A stretch of 64,000 nucleotides of DNA from Taudactylus pleione (GCA_031769625.1 JAUIMM010000188.1:12205001-12269000); one strand, 5' to 3'. Shown: positions 1-9,878, counted from the stretch's first letter. Notes: generated from the letters alone by a model not told the origin. Numbers and translations are program-made.

Positions 1-99
1 ACAGCAGAGACGTCCAAATAACTTAAATATTCTGAAACACCTCCGGTTCGTCAAAGTGAAAAAAAATGTCTCTTGTTTATTTTTATTACGTGTACATAG

Positions 100-690
100 G
101 GCCTGATTCGGACCCATTCGCTAGGCTGCATTCGCTCATAGCGAGCTGATGTTTGCAATCTGCGCATGCGTATAAGTCGCTGTGCGGGTGCGCGAACCAG
201 TCCATGCGATTGCGAAGCGCTCGCCCCTTGTACATAGACGCCTCGCTAGAATGAGTGACAGGACAAGCAGTTTGTGGGTGGTGACAGGTTTTGATCGATG
301 GAAATGGGGGTGTGGTGGTGTGAACGCAGGCGTGTCTGTACATCTGAATGCCGTTTCAGAGGGGTGCATAATTAAGATGCAGCCTCAGCGTTATACACTG
401 AAGCACTCGCAGTGCTTGCGGTAGGGTATGGTCAGCCACAAGTGCTGCGTATGGGTCCGATGTTTCTCGATATTACCGATTGTTGAATACACTTCCTGGA
501 CATGACGTATGTTACTAAGGGAAAGTGCGCATCTTAAGACAGGCTGGTGGACGTCTAAATATACATCGTGATCGCACGCCAAGACATAGTGGGTGTGCTG
601 ATGTCTTGCCATGCGATCGCGGGATTTGCATACTTTGGCTGCTGATGGCTGCGTACGAACGCATCTAGTGAGCGGGTCTCAATCGGGCCC
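100..690. mobile_element. Non-autonomous DNA transposon (Harbinger-like, old)
   Basis: The left end reads GGGCCTGATTCGGACCC and the right end, read on the other strand, GGGCCCGATTGAGACCC, so the termini form imperfect inverted repeats. The interior has several GCGCATGCG-like and GAGCG-rich stretches and no coding capacity. The same terminus type (CTGATTCAGA or CTCATTCAGA) recurs at 11513-12106 and 58177-58526, and the latter has a 3-bp TAA duplication typical of PIF/Harbinger elements. No clean target duplication is visible here, so the copy is probably old. Short open frames inside are not genes. Confidence 0.5.
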
Positions 691-1198
691 TGAGTTCACT
701 TATAAGGTGTTATCAAAATGTAGATTTCCAGATTGAAATGTAACACTCTTTATAATATGACTATGGAGCGACTTCCTATATACTGTATGAGCCTTTTTCC
801 AAAGTGTATTTTAGAGTAAATTCGATTTTTGTAGTATTGTTTTTTTACGATGATATTTATGACTCATTGGGTTATTCATTGAATTTATTGGGCATATAAT
901 CAATCTAGAAGTGCTGTTCAGTTCTTTCCTTATACCGTAATACTGTATGATTTACATACAATTAATATTATGTCATTAGAATACAAAGGTATTTATTCTT
1001 GTTATAGGGCTGTACCTGTCCTCAATTCTGTTTGCAGAATTCAGCCAATCATAAGAGTTGCCATTGTTTGTCTCCCCTTATTCCCTTTATCTGCCCCCAA
1101 AACTTCCTAATCCTGTATAATACTGTAGTCTGATGATGTGGCTTAGTGATGAGAGATATCTTTGTCATTGGGGGCAGGTATGTTAAATAAGCTGAGGA
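691..1198. other. No recognisable feature
   Basis: AT-rich sequence without a convincing open frame, repeat or terminal-inverted-repeat structure. If the SIGLEC15-like gene continues on the minus strand, this is probably intron or sequence downstream of the exon at 2018-2401. I looked for the second Ig (C2-set) exon and did not see one. Confidence 0.4.
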
Positions 1199-1418
1199 CA
1201 TGTGCGTTTCTATAATGGGTGAATGGTGTGCGGTGCACACGGGCCCCTAGGCCCATGGGTGCTGGTGCCAATTTCATAGAGATCTGCACATGCAGAGTAG
1301 AGAAATAACCAGGAAAGTGGTGGCGCCGCTGGCGAGAGAGGGAATGGGGGGAGACGGAGGGGGAAGGGCAACATTTAGAGGCTGCCCATAGGCCTCCCCC
1401 TCTCATAAACTGCCCCTG
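1199..1418. mobile_element. hAT-type MITE, GGGCCC-rich family
   Basis: The left tip CATGTGCGTTTCTATAATGG and the right tip (other strand) CAGGGGCAGTTTATGAG are degenerate versions of the CAGGGGCGTNTCTATAAT termini seen at 5384-5763 and 14536-14880. The flanking 8-mers GCTGAGGA and ACTAAGGA agree at six of eight positions with two transitions, which fits an aged hAT target duplication. The element is 220 bp and non-coding. Confidence 0.6.
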
Positions 1419-2017
1419 ACTAAGGATATGTAACTATCGGTCCAGTGGTAATCTCAAAGTACATACCTAATATGTTTTGTTGTGGAATAACCCACAACGT
1501 CATCTGATGAAGTTGTGAGTTATCCTACAATGAAACGCACCAGTTACACTACTTTAAGACTACTATGACATCATCAGCTTAATGATGAACAAGAGCATGA
1601 CCAGGTCCGGGAAGAGAAAGTATGACAAAGGACAGGTAAAGAAGTGACAGACATAATCCCCTCCCCCAAATAGCAATGACACAAAGGGATCATAGAAGTG
1701 TTTCTAGCATTTAAATTGCCCTTTTCTATGCATAATTAAACAAATTAATTTTTTGAGGTTACTCATCACTGGAGGAAATCACCTAATATACTCAGATAAA
1801 CTCACCAAACACTGAGAATTTTCCCCTCAGTTTGAGTCTTCCGGGATCCTGAAGATTAAAAACATATCAGCCATTGGCACCAATATATAGGTGTGGAGCT
1901 TACAGGAATGACCTCTATCTGGCTGCTACATGGGATGTGGACCAGCAGTACTGTAACGGGGGGATGTCAACACATTTTATCAACTGTAATGGCAGATTGC
2001 ATCAATATAGTTCTTAC
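1419..2017 (-). other. Probable intron downstream of the SIGLEC15-like exon
   Basis: On the minus strand this follows the splice donor at 2017-2016. There is no exon-like conserved frame. It contains scattered AT-rich sequence and no obvious transposon ends. The C2-set exon expected for this family is presumably beyond the left window edge or too diverged to see. Confidence 0.4.
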
Positions 2018-2401
2018 CAGATATGTGCAGCCACGTCCCGGATTTCGTTTCATACTTGTCGTGCCGATCGCTAGACAGTTCCACTCTACAATAATATTTA
2101 TTACCATCTGCCCACGTCAGGTTCTCGATGCTGATGGAGATATTATTGTTACGAAGGTTCCCGATCAGTCTGAACTTGTTCATGTAGTTCACTGTAATCT
2201 TACACGGGTCATTACTGCCGTCACTCACACATTTGAAGACCACGGTACCATTGTATGGTTGCTTGATCCTCCATATGACTGTCAGGCCACCGTAATGGTT
2301 CTTGTGAGGGTGGGTAAACAAACAGGGCAAAGTGGCGGCTTTACCTATCTCACCGGTAACATCTGTTGATACTTGAAGGGACCAGGAGCTTCCACATACT
2401 C
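2018..2401 (-). CDS. SIGLEC15: SIGLEC15-like V-set Ig-domain exon (partial gene)
   Basis: This is one internal exon of a cell-surface sialic-acid-binding Ig-like lectin. In vertebrates Siglec-15 is a type I membrane protein of osteoclasts and myeloid cells that signals through DAP12-type adaptors. Seen here: 384 bp (128 codons), preceded on the minus strand by TTTATTTCAG and followed by CTG|GTAAGA. Both boundaries fall after the first base of a codon (phase 1-1), as is usual for Ig exons. The translation has LPCLFTHPH, VIWR, FRLIGN and YYCRVEL segments that match my recollection of human SIGLEC15. The canonical V-set cysteine pair lies in LPC and YYC, a second pair lies in the CC' region (FKC and DPC), and the Arg right after the last V-set Cys corresponds to the sialate-binding Arg143 of human Siglec-15. 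NGT, NIS and NLT are potential N-glycosylation sites. The signal-peptide exon should lie at higher coordinates and the C2, membrane and tail exons at lower ones; none was found. The open frame and intact splice sites argue against a pseudogene. Confidence 0.86.
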
Positions 2402-3650
2402 CTGAAATAAAGCATGGCTGGAGTGAAACCACAGGTAATATGAAAGAACAATAGGCACATGCATGATGGAACTCAGGAAAATACTTTTTTCTTTCAATTA
2501 TTTTTGTTTTCTACAAATCCCTTTTAAAAAGGTTTTGATTGCTATAGGGGCCCAACATTGACAGTATAAGTTGGTACTGAAAATACACTCACCAGGTGCA
2601 AAGCTCAAATCTGGATTAATTTTTGCCAAAAATGTCGTCAATGTAATGGAACATCTCTATCAACCAGACTACTGGGTCAGTTGTTTCTTGAAAGATTTAG
2701 TGGAATTGTCCACAGTCAGACTAAGTTATTGGCAGCGTTACCAATCGCATTATGTGACTGCATTGTCTTTCTTACTTCTGTGGTTATCACCCAGGAGTTT
2801 TGAATTGTTTTTTTTTTTTATCCAGTTGGATATTTCCATTGTCCCTATTTACATCTCTGCCTATATGTTATTATTATATGCACAGAGCAGTTTTGTGTTG
2901 TAGGCAGGGATAAGGGGAAACGTGAAGAGCAAATGTAAAACAACTGATGGCAACCAGAATTCTAAAAGTAAATGAGGGCTCATTCAGATTGAATGCAAGT
3001 TGACGGTAATTACAACCGCATTGTGCGCACGGGGAATAAAATGCGCATTTTCTCCTGTCACCAGAGTTGCATGCATCTTTGCGGCCGGGCCATTGTCATC
3101 AGTAATCTGAAAACAGATGAAATTACGTGTAAACATTGCGCTACATGATCCTCAATTACGTCAGGACGCCCTCACAGGACTCTGCCTAGGTGCTAATGCC
3201 CTACTATCACTCTGTTACCCCTCCAGCTACATGTGCCTGAGGTGCATATGACATCGCCCGTCCTCGTGTACTCCCAGATTCAGAGCATGCGCAGGGTGAG
3301 AAAACGTAAATTACATTTGGCAAACCGGCTGGCGTTCAAATGTACATAATCTCCAAATCATTTATTCAAAGTCGCAGGGGAATAGGTATAAAAATAATCC
3401 TTTATGTTTATAAGACCGTGTGACACTTCATTTTGCGATAGCGGATGTGAGTAATGGAGCAACATCCGTTATCTCAGCAGTCGCAATTGGAAGTAAATCC
3501 AAAGTATAATACATCAGGTGTAACACATGTAGATGAGTTGTAGCAGCTCTATGTTACATTTCTGTGCTCTAATGTCAGTTAACCACCGTCTACTGACAGA
3601 GCCAACTCTATACTCACAGATATACACTAGATACCTCTAATCCAAGTTCA
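2402..3650. other. Intronic or upstream sequence, no gene seen
   Basis: This lies upstream of the SIGLEC15-like exon on its own strand and should be intron. The stretch is mostly unique-looking AT-rich DNA with a poly-T run near 2810. A 110-codon plus-strand frame at 2571-2903 has no family signature I recognise. No signal-peptide exon could be identified with confidence. Confidence 0.4.
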
Positions 3651-3658
3651 AATGTGAC

Positions 3659-3704
3659 AGAACTACAAGTTCCAACATGCCCCGCATGATGAGATTTGTA
3701 GTTC
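3659..3704. repeat. Inverted pair of ACTACAA..ATGC motifs
   Basis: GAACTACAAGTTCCAACATG on the plus strand is followed within about 20 bases by the reverse-strand GGAACTACAAATCTCATCAT. Each half resembles a degenerate ZNF143/SBS-type motif (ACTACAATTCCCAGCATGC), which is known to be spread by repeats in some vertebrates. The inverted arrangement suggests a mobile-element remnant rather than a promoter. Confidence 0.3.
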
Positions 3705-3904
3705 CACCACAGCTAGGAAGCCCCATGTTGGCTAGCCTGCTCTTAACCATTCTAGTGCCCCCTACCTGCATCCTGAGATACTACCGTCAGGGGGGAATGG
3801 GTTCGATTCCCGTCAGCGGCAGCCCGACAGGAGCAGAGTGCGACGCAGGGGAAGCCCGACAGCGCTGGAAATCCCGATCGTGGATAGGTAAGTATTTACT
3901 AACC

Positions 3905-4146
3905 TAACCTAACCCCCCTAACCCTCCTTAGGGGTGCCTAACCCTAATCCCCCCTCTAAGTGCCTAACCCTAACCACCCCCTTCCCCGCTACCTAAACCT
4001 AAGTCCCCCGGGGGGGTGCCTAACCCTAAGTCCCCCCCGGGGGTGCCTAACCCTAACCCTCCCTCCCCCTAGCCTAGCCCTAACCCTCCCGGGGGGGTGC
4101 CTAACCCTAAGTCCCCCCTGGGAGCCCTACCCCTAACCCTCCCCCC
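3905..4146 (+). repeat. C-rich minisatellite with CCTAACCCTAA motifs
   Basis: Irregular units of roughly 30-35 bp of the form GTGCCTAACCCTAAGTCCCC with G/C runs. The other strand is G-rich and could form quadruplexes. The CCTAACCC motif looks telomeric, but the longer unit and its place inside a mobile-element family show that it is not a plain telomere tract. Confidence 0.8.
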
Positions 4147-4167
4147 CGCGTCAGTCCGCTCGCAGTG

Positions 4168-4196
4168 CCCGGCATCACTACGATCGTGATGCCGGG
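4168..4196. repeat. Hairpin 1 of three
   Basis: An 11-base perfect stem, CCCGGCATCAC paired with GTGATGCCGGG, around a 7-base loop. Confidence 0.8.
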
Positions 4197-4217
4197 TGCC
4201 GGTCTCCCGGCATCGGG

Positions 4218-4254
4218 GAAATGCGGGCGTCTACATCTAGACGTCCGGCATTTC
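4218..4254. repeat. Hairpin 2 of three
   Basis: The outer stem GAAATGC/GCATTTC and inner stem CGTCT/AGACG are separated by a small internal mismatch. Confidence 0.75.
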
Positions 4255-4272
4255 ACCCTTGCCGGGATAAGA

Positions 4273-4320
4273 CAATCGGGAAGCCGGCTGCCGGTATATA
4301 GGCAGTCGGCTTCCCGATTG
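4273..4320. repeat. Hairpin 3 of three
   Basis: A 14-base perfect stem, CAATCGGGAAGCCG paired with CGGCTTCCCGATTG, with a further inner stem CTGCC/GGCAG. Confidence 0.85.
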
Positions 4321-4386
4321 CTTCCCGTCAGGGGCACTACAAGCATTGAGCTGATTGGCATAAACTACTGTTTCTTCACCAAGTAA

Positions 4387-4721
4387 TAATTTCTTTACAT
4401 TTATACTGAATAATTGTTTTTTATTGCAGTTACTGAGACTCACCGGTGTTAAGAATGCAGACGAAACAAGCAAATAACAATAGTAATCTCCTCATCATCT
4501 CTTTTCATCCAGTTCGTTTTGTAAATGAACATACAGGAGCTTTCATATGCTATAAAATCTCAGATGGGAAAAGGGAACTCTGGTTCCAGAGCATACCCTG
4601 TGACACTGGAAGAGCCTTGCTGTATATTAGCAATTTCCTATGTAGTCATATGATAATGAGGAAGATTTTCTGACAGTGAGTGCTAAAAATACTGCCAGTC
4701 GTTAACGTGACCCATATACAT

Positions 4722-4752
<31 letters not shown>

Positions 4753-5375
4753 TATAATAGCTGAAAAAATCTGTTTGTAGATTATCAACAGCAAATCCCT
4801 TTGCCCAAAATGTTTTCCTTTGCGATAATTTTGCTAAAAAATAACATTAACCATTAGAAAGTAGAATCAGGTGTAACCTGGTTTGAGAGCTGTGATTTTC
4901 TTGCATATACTGAAGCTGCCGGGCATATAACAGTCATTGAGTTCGTTAACTAACACCATGGGGTATGTTTATGAAGAGTCAGCTTCCTCAGAATTTAAAG
5001 CGGCACTAACATTACGTGCAAAACACACCAGGCCTTGTAATTAATACTACTACCACCACTTTAAAATTTTGAGGTCAAGCTCACCTTGAGGCGGTGTCTT
5101 CTAATGGCATGATGGCATCCAGCAGTCAGGGCGTATTAACCCATGGCCAGGTCTCTAGGCTTTCAGGTATTTCGGGACCACGCTGGCACTTAAGTCTGTT
5201 ATACCACTACAGCTGACAGTCTGACCCTGGTACGGCAAGGTGTTCCCCTGTCCACATTCCAGATAGTGGTGATGTCTCCCTGTGGCGTGTCTGCAGTGTA
5301 GCATCTACTGATAGTGCAGTCACACACAACGGGATGTGTAAGATGACTCTTGCTAGTGGGGCCTATTCCCGTATA
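4387..5375. other. No gene; contains an AT dinucleotide microsatellite
   Basis: Mostly unique-looking AT-rich sequence. A (TA)n run occupies about 4722-4749. No splice-supported exon or recognisable protein motif was found. Confidence 0.5.
4722..4749. repeat. (TA)n microsatellite
   Basis: About 14 uninterrupted TA units. Confidence 0.95.
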
Positions 5376-5383
5376 GTGTGCAC

Positions 5384-5763
5384 TAAGGGTGTTTCTAGAG
5401 AGGCGGGGGCCCATGTGCAGTCTCCGACACGGGCCCCCTCCTCTCCGCCCGGCGGCCGGCAGCGCACTGAGCTGTGCGTGGTCAGCGCCTGAGTCTATAG
5501 TGTCTGCACAGGTCACCGGGAAATAGCCGCGGCGGCCATTTTCCCTGTACTACGCATGCGCAAACAATGGGAAAATGGCCGCTGCGGCCATTTTACAGTC
5601 GTTTTACAGCGCCGGACCCCTGCACCGACGTGGGACTGTTACTGTTACTGGGACTGTTACTGGTAAGTAACATTATGGGTGCAGGGTGTGCGGTGCGGGG
5701 CTCCCCTGGACCCAGGGGCCCGTGTTCCCCGCACACGCTGCACCCATTATAAATACGCCCCTG
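5384..5763. mobile_element. hAT-type MITE with perfect 8-bp target duplication
   Basis: The element is flanked on both sides by GTGTGCAC (5376-5383 and 5764-5771). The left tip TAAGGGTGTTTCTAGAG and the right tip (other strand) CAGGGGCGTATTTATAATGG are inverted-repeat termini of the family also present at 1199-1418, 14536-14880 and 15900-16244. The interior contains an inverted GCGGCCATTTT pair and ACGCATGCGC. It is 380 bp and non-coding. The 8-bp duplication and CAGRGG-type tip identify the hAT superfamily. Confidence 0.85.
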
Positions 5764-5771
5764 GTGTGCAC

Positions 5772-6660
5772 GCCATACGTCTCCCTCACCCTGAAAGTGG
5801 TCGTCAGTGTTTTGGATGTCCTTGTGTGTGTGTCGTGGTGGCTTCCCACACTATGCACTCACCAGTAGGCTGCAGCGTCTGTCCTGGGGTGTGCACTCCG
5901 GATCTTCCGTCCAGTTGGCTCCACCCTTACGCTGCGGTATCCTTGCTCTGCACTCAGTGGTGGTTCCCTAGTGGGCAGCCAGAACCTCCTGTCCCAGTGT
6001 GTGCTGAGGTCTGGAGAAAAGAGAACTTCCTCCAGGTAGCGGCAGTGACAGCAGCTGTGATGGCGGCGGTCACATGTCCTCTCATGGAGGTACAACAACC
6101 CTGATCCTAGTGCGCTATTGGTCCACTGTCTCCCAACCTCCCCATTGTCTCAAAACAAACCTCAGCTGACTACGAGTGTGCCTTGCAATTTCTCCCTGCA
6201 TCCTCCTGTGGCTTCATAGTTGCAGCGGCTGGGCAAAAGCGTACTGATGTGATCCAGTCCCAGAGGGCAGATTCCCAGTTTTAGTGTATATTAGTGCGTT
6301 AGTCTGGACAATAACTATTATACTTTGCATTGATAAACTAGTTAGGTTCTATGCTAACATATTATGTCATTCTTTATCAATATGTTGGACAAACAAAATA
6401 TATACATTTATTTACAATTATTTAGATTTAATCTCAACGAGTGTCATTTCTGCAATAACCACCAGGGGGAGACATTAAGCAACCTTAGATGTTTTGTGCT
6501 TTATGATAATAGTAACTGTGAAAGCATGTACAGTATACAACATGTACAGTATACAACATGTACAGTATACAACTCTTATTTTTTCATTATTTATATTTTT
6601 AATTTATGCTTCATGCTGCAGCCCTGAAAACACTGTAATTTGCTTTTAGTTTGTATAGAA
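5772..6660. other. No gene recognised
   Basis: Open frames here (for example plus-strand 5679-6104) have no recognisable motif and no codon structure I can support. The only structured feature is a 16-bp triplicate at 6525-6572. Confidence 0.45.
6525..6572 (+). repeat. Three tandem copies of a 16-bp unit
   Basis: CATGTACAGTATACAA is repeated three times. It is unrelated in sequence to the 16-bp satellite at 13.6-46.3 kb. Confidence 0.9.
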
Positions 6661-6905
6661 GGCTCCAATCATGGTTTGATTAGCTGACAGCGAGGGCCAT
6701 TGGGCCGGTAGAACCAGACGTCATTGTACAGTAACGTCTGACACTGATCAGGTGAGTGATGTGGATAACTGGCAAATTGTGATATCAAACGGCGATTGTG
6801 CCAGGGGGCAAACACAGTATCTGCCACGGCTCTCAGCCAATCAGCGTTAAGCCCTTTGAATGCAGGGAAAAAACAACTAAAAGAAGATGGCACTGGTTCC
6901 CATGG

Positions 6906-7396
6906 CCGGCACCCCCCGCTGCCGACACACCTGCTGCCAGCACCCCCCACTGCCAACACACCAGCTGTTGGCACCCCCACTGCTGACACCGCCGGCAGCC
7001 CCATGCTGCCAACACCGCTGGCACCCTGCACTGAGAACACCCCTGCACTCCTGATACAGTCAGCAAACCTGCACTGAGGACACCGCTGGCACCCCCGCTC
7101 TGCCGACACCACCAGTACCCTGCACTGAGGACACTGCCAGCACCGCAGCACTGCCATTCCATGTACTGAGGACACCGTCAGCAACCCCCGAACTGCCAAC
7201 ACAGCCAGCAAACCTGCACTGAAGACACTGCCGGCACCCCCACACTGCTGACACAGCCAGTAATCCTGTACTGAAGACACCACTGGCACCCCCTCATTGC
7301 CAACACTGCCGGCACCCTACACTGAGGGCACTGCCAGCACCGCAGCACTGCCATTCCATGTACTGAGGACACCACCAGCAACCCCACACTGCCGAC
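6906..7396 (+). repeat. Minisatellite, about 48-bp unit of two 24-bp halves
   Basis: Degenerate units of the type CTGCCGACACCRCCAGCACC followed by CTGCACTGAGGACACCRCYG. About ten units. The long minus-strand frame across 6669-7289 (cysteine, glycine and valine rich) is a by-product of this repeat because the unit length is a multiple of three. Confidence 0.85.
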
Positions 7397-7436
7397 ACTA
7401 TACAGTAAAAGTATACAGTAAGTATACTTTTGGTGT

Positions 7437-7740
7437 ATCCAACCCACACTGTTTCATACCTGCACTGCATCCAACCCACTATGTATCCCGCACTGTATTC
7501 AACCCACACTGCAGCCGGCCTCCACTGTATCCAACCCACTATGTATCCCGCACTGTATTCAACCCACACTGCAGCTGGCCTCCACTGTATCCAACCCACA
7601 CTGTATCCCGCACAATATCAGACCCGCACTGTATCCAACCCACACTGTATCCCGCACAATATTAGACCCGCACTGTATCCAACCCACACCGTATCCCGCA
7701 CTATATTAGACCCGCACTGTAACCCACACTGTATCCGACC
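7437..7740 (+). repeat. Minisatellite, about 20-bp unit with a 60-bp higher-order form
   Basis: Units such as CACTGTATCCAACCCACACT alternate with GTATCCCGCACTGTATTCAA. A 60-bp triplet is repeated almost exactly at 7481-7600. It directly follows the 48-bp minisatellite. Frames through it are repeat artefacts. Confidence 0.85.
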
Positions 7741-8034
7741 TGCACTGTTTCTGACTCACAGGTACGGAAGGAACGGAGCACTGTTTTTAATGGTCAGGGA
7801 GATTTTGGGGAACTGTTCAAGAAAAAGTCTGATTGATTGGAGCTTTACAAGGGTCAGTCATTGGTGGCCCGGCAACCCCAATGAGGAAAATACAGATTGG
7901 GCAGTGAGAATAGGCATGTGCTGGGGGCGACTAACTATTTTCAGCAAGAATATTCCATGCATGATGTCGATTCTTAGTAAATTTCTGTGTTGCATTGTTA
8001 CTTTCTATTGAACGTACTTGTGAGTTGGTTTGGC
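7741..8034. other. No feature seen
   Basis: Short unique-looking stretch after the minisatellite with no supported gene. Confidence 0.4.
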
Positions 8035-8215
8035 ATATACCTATGTTGGTGAACAATATTGTGTGAGGTGGTCAAAATTGACTGGAAATAAATGTTATTG
8101 AGGTTAATAATACTGTTGGAACAAAAAATTATGTGATTTTAGCTGTTTTTATCGTTTTTTGAAAAAAAAAAAAAATACAGATCCAAAACTAAAGCCGAAA
8201 AACAAAACACCAAGG
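8035..8215 (+). mobile_element. Fragment of the 3' end of the 'AGAGATGTGCGCC' hAT-like family
   Basis: The string from GTGTGAGGTGGTCAAAATTG through AATAAATGTTATTGAGG and GTGATTTTAGCTGTTTTTAT to CAGATCCAAAACTAAAGCC matches the subterminal region at 51504-51754 and, inverted, the one at 58600-58860. The terminal tip itself has been lost. Confidence 0.6.
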
Positions 8216-8760
8216 AAAAAAAGACAAGTGTAAATGAGCCCCAAAGCAGTTAGTAAGATCTATTTGTTGATGGAAACACACTGATACTTTTACAAAAAAT
8301 GCATGTAGCCATAGGGATCAGGGAAATTATCCTAATTATCCAATTTGAATGTATATATCTCTGTGGTTTTCTTTTTACTATAACAACTTCATAATAGGGG
8401 TAAGGTGCAATCAGGGAGATTATATGACAATGAGTGAGAGTTGACAAGTATGGGTTTCCCTCTCCCATCACCACCCTCCCTGTTGCCTTCACCCGTAAGG
8501 TCATCGGCCTGGGCAGTGCGTGAATGGAGGCTGCAGCTGCTGGCATGACAAGTAGGGCGCTACGCAGTCAGTGGTGACAGAGCAGCAGGGGCAGAGACGC
8601 CAGCAGACGAGTCGATGCCCGCTGTGTATAGGTGCGGGAGCAGAGCGCAATGTCACCTGGAGGGGAGGGGGCGTCCTGCAGACAGTCAAGTCCACATCTT
8701 CTAATTCTAAACACAGAACTGAAAGCAGCTGTTTGCACAAATTACCCCAAAAAAACTATT
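8216..8760. other. No gene recognised
   Basis: Contains a GC-richer stretch around 8560-8690 without protein-family signal. Nothing else was seen. Confidence 0.4.
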
Positions 8761-8770
8761 GCGACTGCGC

Positions 8771-8828
8771 GTGTATCTGCGGGTGTATCTGCGGGTGAAT
8801 CTGCGGGTGTATCTGCGGGTGTATCTGC
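8771..8828 (+). repeat. 12-bp microsatellite-like repeat
   Basis: About five copies of GTGTATCTGCGG, one with an A substitution. Confidence 0.9.
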
Positions 8829-9030
8829 ATGCGAAATGCTACGTTACAGTATCATTGGCTGCATATCATTTTAATCAGCGGAAGCTGCTTGTGTGTCCTA
8901 TTCACATCGCTCTGTGAATAAGACGCCTTTGCAGGTAAAAAGTTGCATGAAAAGATGCTCGGCGCTACCGACTCACGCCACATAGTGCAACTAGAAGGGC
9001 TGTTTAACATGCAAGAGGGCTACATCTCAG

Positions 9031-9369
9031 GCTTGCCTATCCTCCCGATTTGGCCGGGAGCCTCCCGAATATCGGGTGCCGCTCCCGGCCCCCTGGAAAG
9101 GCAGGCAAGCCTCCCGGCAGCCACTGACCCTCCCGGCCCCCCGTAGAGTAAATATAGAAACTCCCGCTGAATCGCGTCATCGTGGCCCCGCCCCCTGCTT
9201 CACAACGCCATTTATTCCTGCATTGTGAAGAGGGGACGGTGCCACGATGACGCGACCACGCTGTCACGCCCATGGCCCCGCCCCCAATGCATCATTATTG
9301 TCCGGCCACGCCCCCCCGCTGTAAGCAGACATGCAGCTCCCTCCCGGAAGGAGCTGAATGTCGGCAAGT
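9031..9369. mobile_element. GC-rich dispersed-type element (uncertain)
   Basis: The sequence begins GCTTGCCTATCCTCCCGA and ends with CGGCAAGTA, so CTTGCC/GGCAAG face each other at the ends. It contains several CTCCCGG blocks and an inverted pair, CATCGTGGC (from 9179) and GCCACGATG (from 9241). The AGCTCC..GGAGCT hairpin at its right end is also palindromic. It is non-coding. Identity as a transposon is an inference from structure only. Confidence 0.4.
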
Positions 9370-9401
9370 ATGGTACATCTGTATCCAGCATTGATAAGAG
9401 T

Positions 9402-9878
9402 CAGAGCTGGATTTAGACCTCATGGGGCCCTAGGCAAGATACAAGTTTGGGCCCCCCCTCCCATCCCTGGGGCGCTCTTCAATAGATGTACCAGTTCACA
9501 GTACAACTTTAGATATATCCGAAAAAAATGAAGGCAATACTCCATCAGCTTTTTCATGCAGTGTTATTTTAATCTTCACCACCCAGTAAATAAACCACCA
9601 ATGCTGTACACTACGTCCAGCTATCATAGACAAGTGACAGTTCACACATACTTCATAGTACTTATATTGTCATCGTGTCTGTCGACTTCGGTCCAACTCG
9701 GGGCCATTCTAGACATCCAACAAGTTGTCACCACATTAGCAGCACGGCTTACAGACACGATGACAATATAAGTACTATGAAGTATATATGAACTGTTGAT
9801 AGCTGGACGTAGTGTACAGCATTGGTGTTTTTTTTACTGGGTGGTAAAGATTATATATATGGGAGTAATCCGGCCCTG
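9402..9878. mobile_element. hAT-type foldback MITE with perfect 8-bp target duplication
   Basis: ATAAGAGT flanks both ends (9394-9401 and 9879-9886). The termini CAGAGCTGGATTTAGA and, on the other strand, CAGGGCCGGATTACTCCC are imperfect inverted repeats of hAT type. The inside is a large foldback: arm 9572-9682 pairs with 9751-9852 around a short spacer. It is 477 bp with no transposase remnant, so movement would have needed a protein from another copy. Confidence 0.9.
9572..9852. repeat. Long internal inverted repeat (arms about 105 bp)
   Basis: The left arm around CTACGTCCAGCTATCA and CATAGTACTTATATTGTCAT is mirrored by GACAATATAAGTACTATG and GATAGCTGGACGTAGTGTAC in the right arm, which starts at 9751. 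There are a few mismatches and small indels. Confidence 0.9.

Larger units (their letters stand above)
3777..4340 (+). mobile_element. Hairpin-rich non-autonomous element carrying a telomere-like minisatellite
   Basis: The left part (GGTTCGATTCCCGTCAGCGG, then CTGGAAATCCCGATCG, then GGTAAGTATT) is shared with the minus strand of 13500-13635 and more distantly with 10340-10575, so this is a dispersed family. A C-rich tandem segment with CCTAACCCTAA motifs fills 3905-4146. Three consecutive hairpins follow at 4168-4196, 4218-4254 and 4273-4320. There is no coding capacity. Superfamily and exact ends are uncertain. Confidence 0.5.

Noticed and set aside
691..1980. Second Ig (C2-set) exon of the SIGLEC15-like gene
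   Set aside because: No frame on the minus strand shows the paired-cysteine Ig pattern with flanking splice sites.
2571..2903. 110-codon plus-strand frame with a hydrophobic C-terminal part
   Set aside because: No family signature, poly-T-encoded Phe run, and it lies upstream of an exon on the opposite strand. Probably chance.
3797..3812. tRNA gene or tRNA-derived SINE (GGTTCGATTCC resembles a B box; also on the minus strand near 13600)
   Set aside because: No cloverleaf, no correctly spaced A box and no acceptor stem. The word belongs to the hairpin-rich element.
3905..4146. Interstitial telomere
   Set aside because: The CCTAACCC words are embedded in 30-35 bp units inside a dispersed element family, and no run of perfect CCCTAA repeats exists.
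6669..7289. 206-codon minus-strand frame rich in Cys, Gly and Val
   Set aside because: Runs through the 48-bp minisatellite, whose unit is a multiple of three. No domain recognised.
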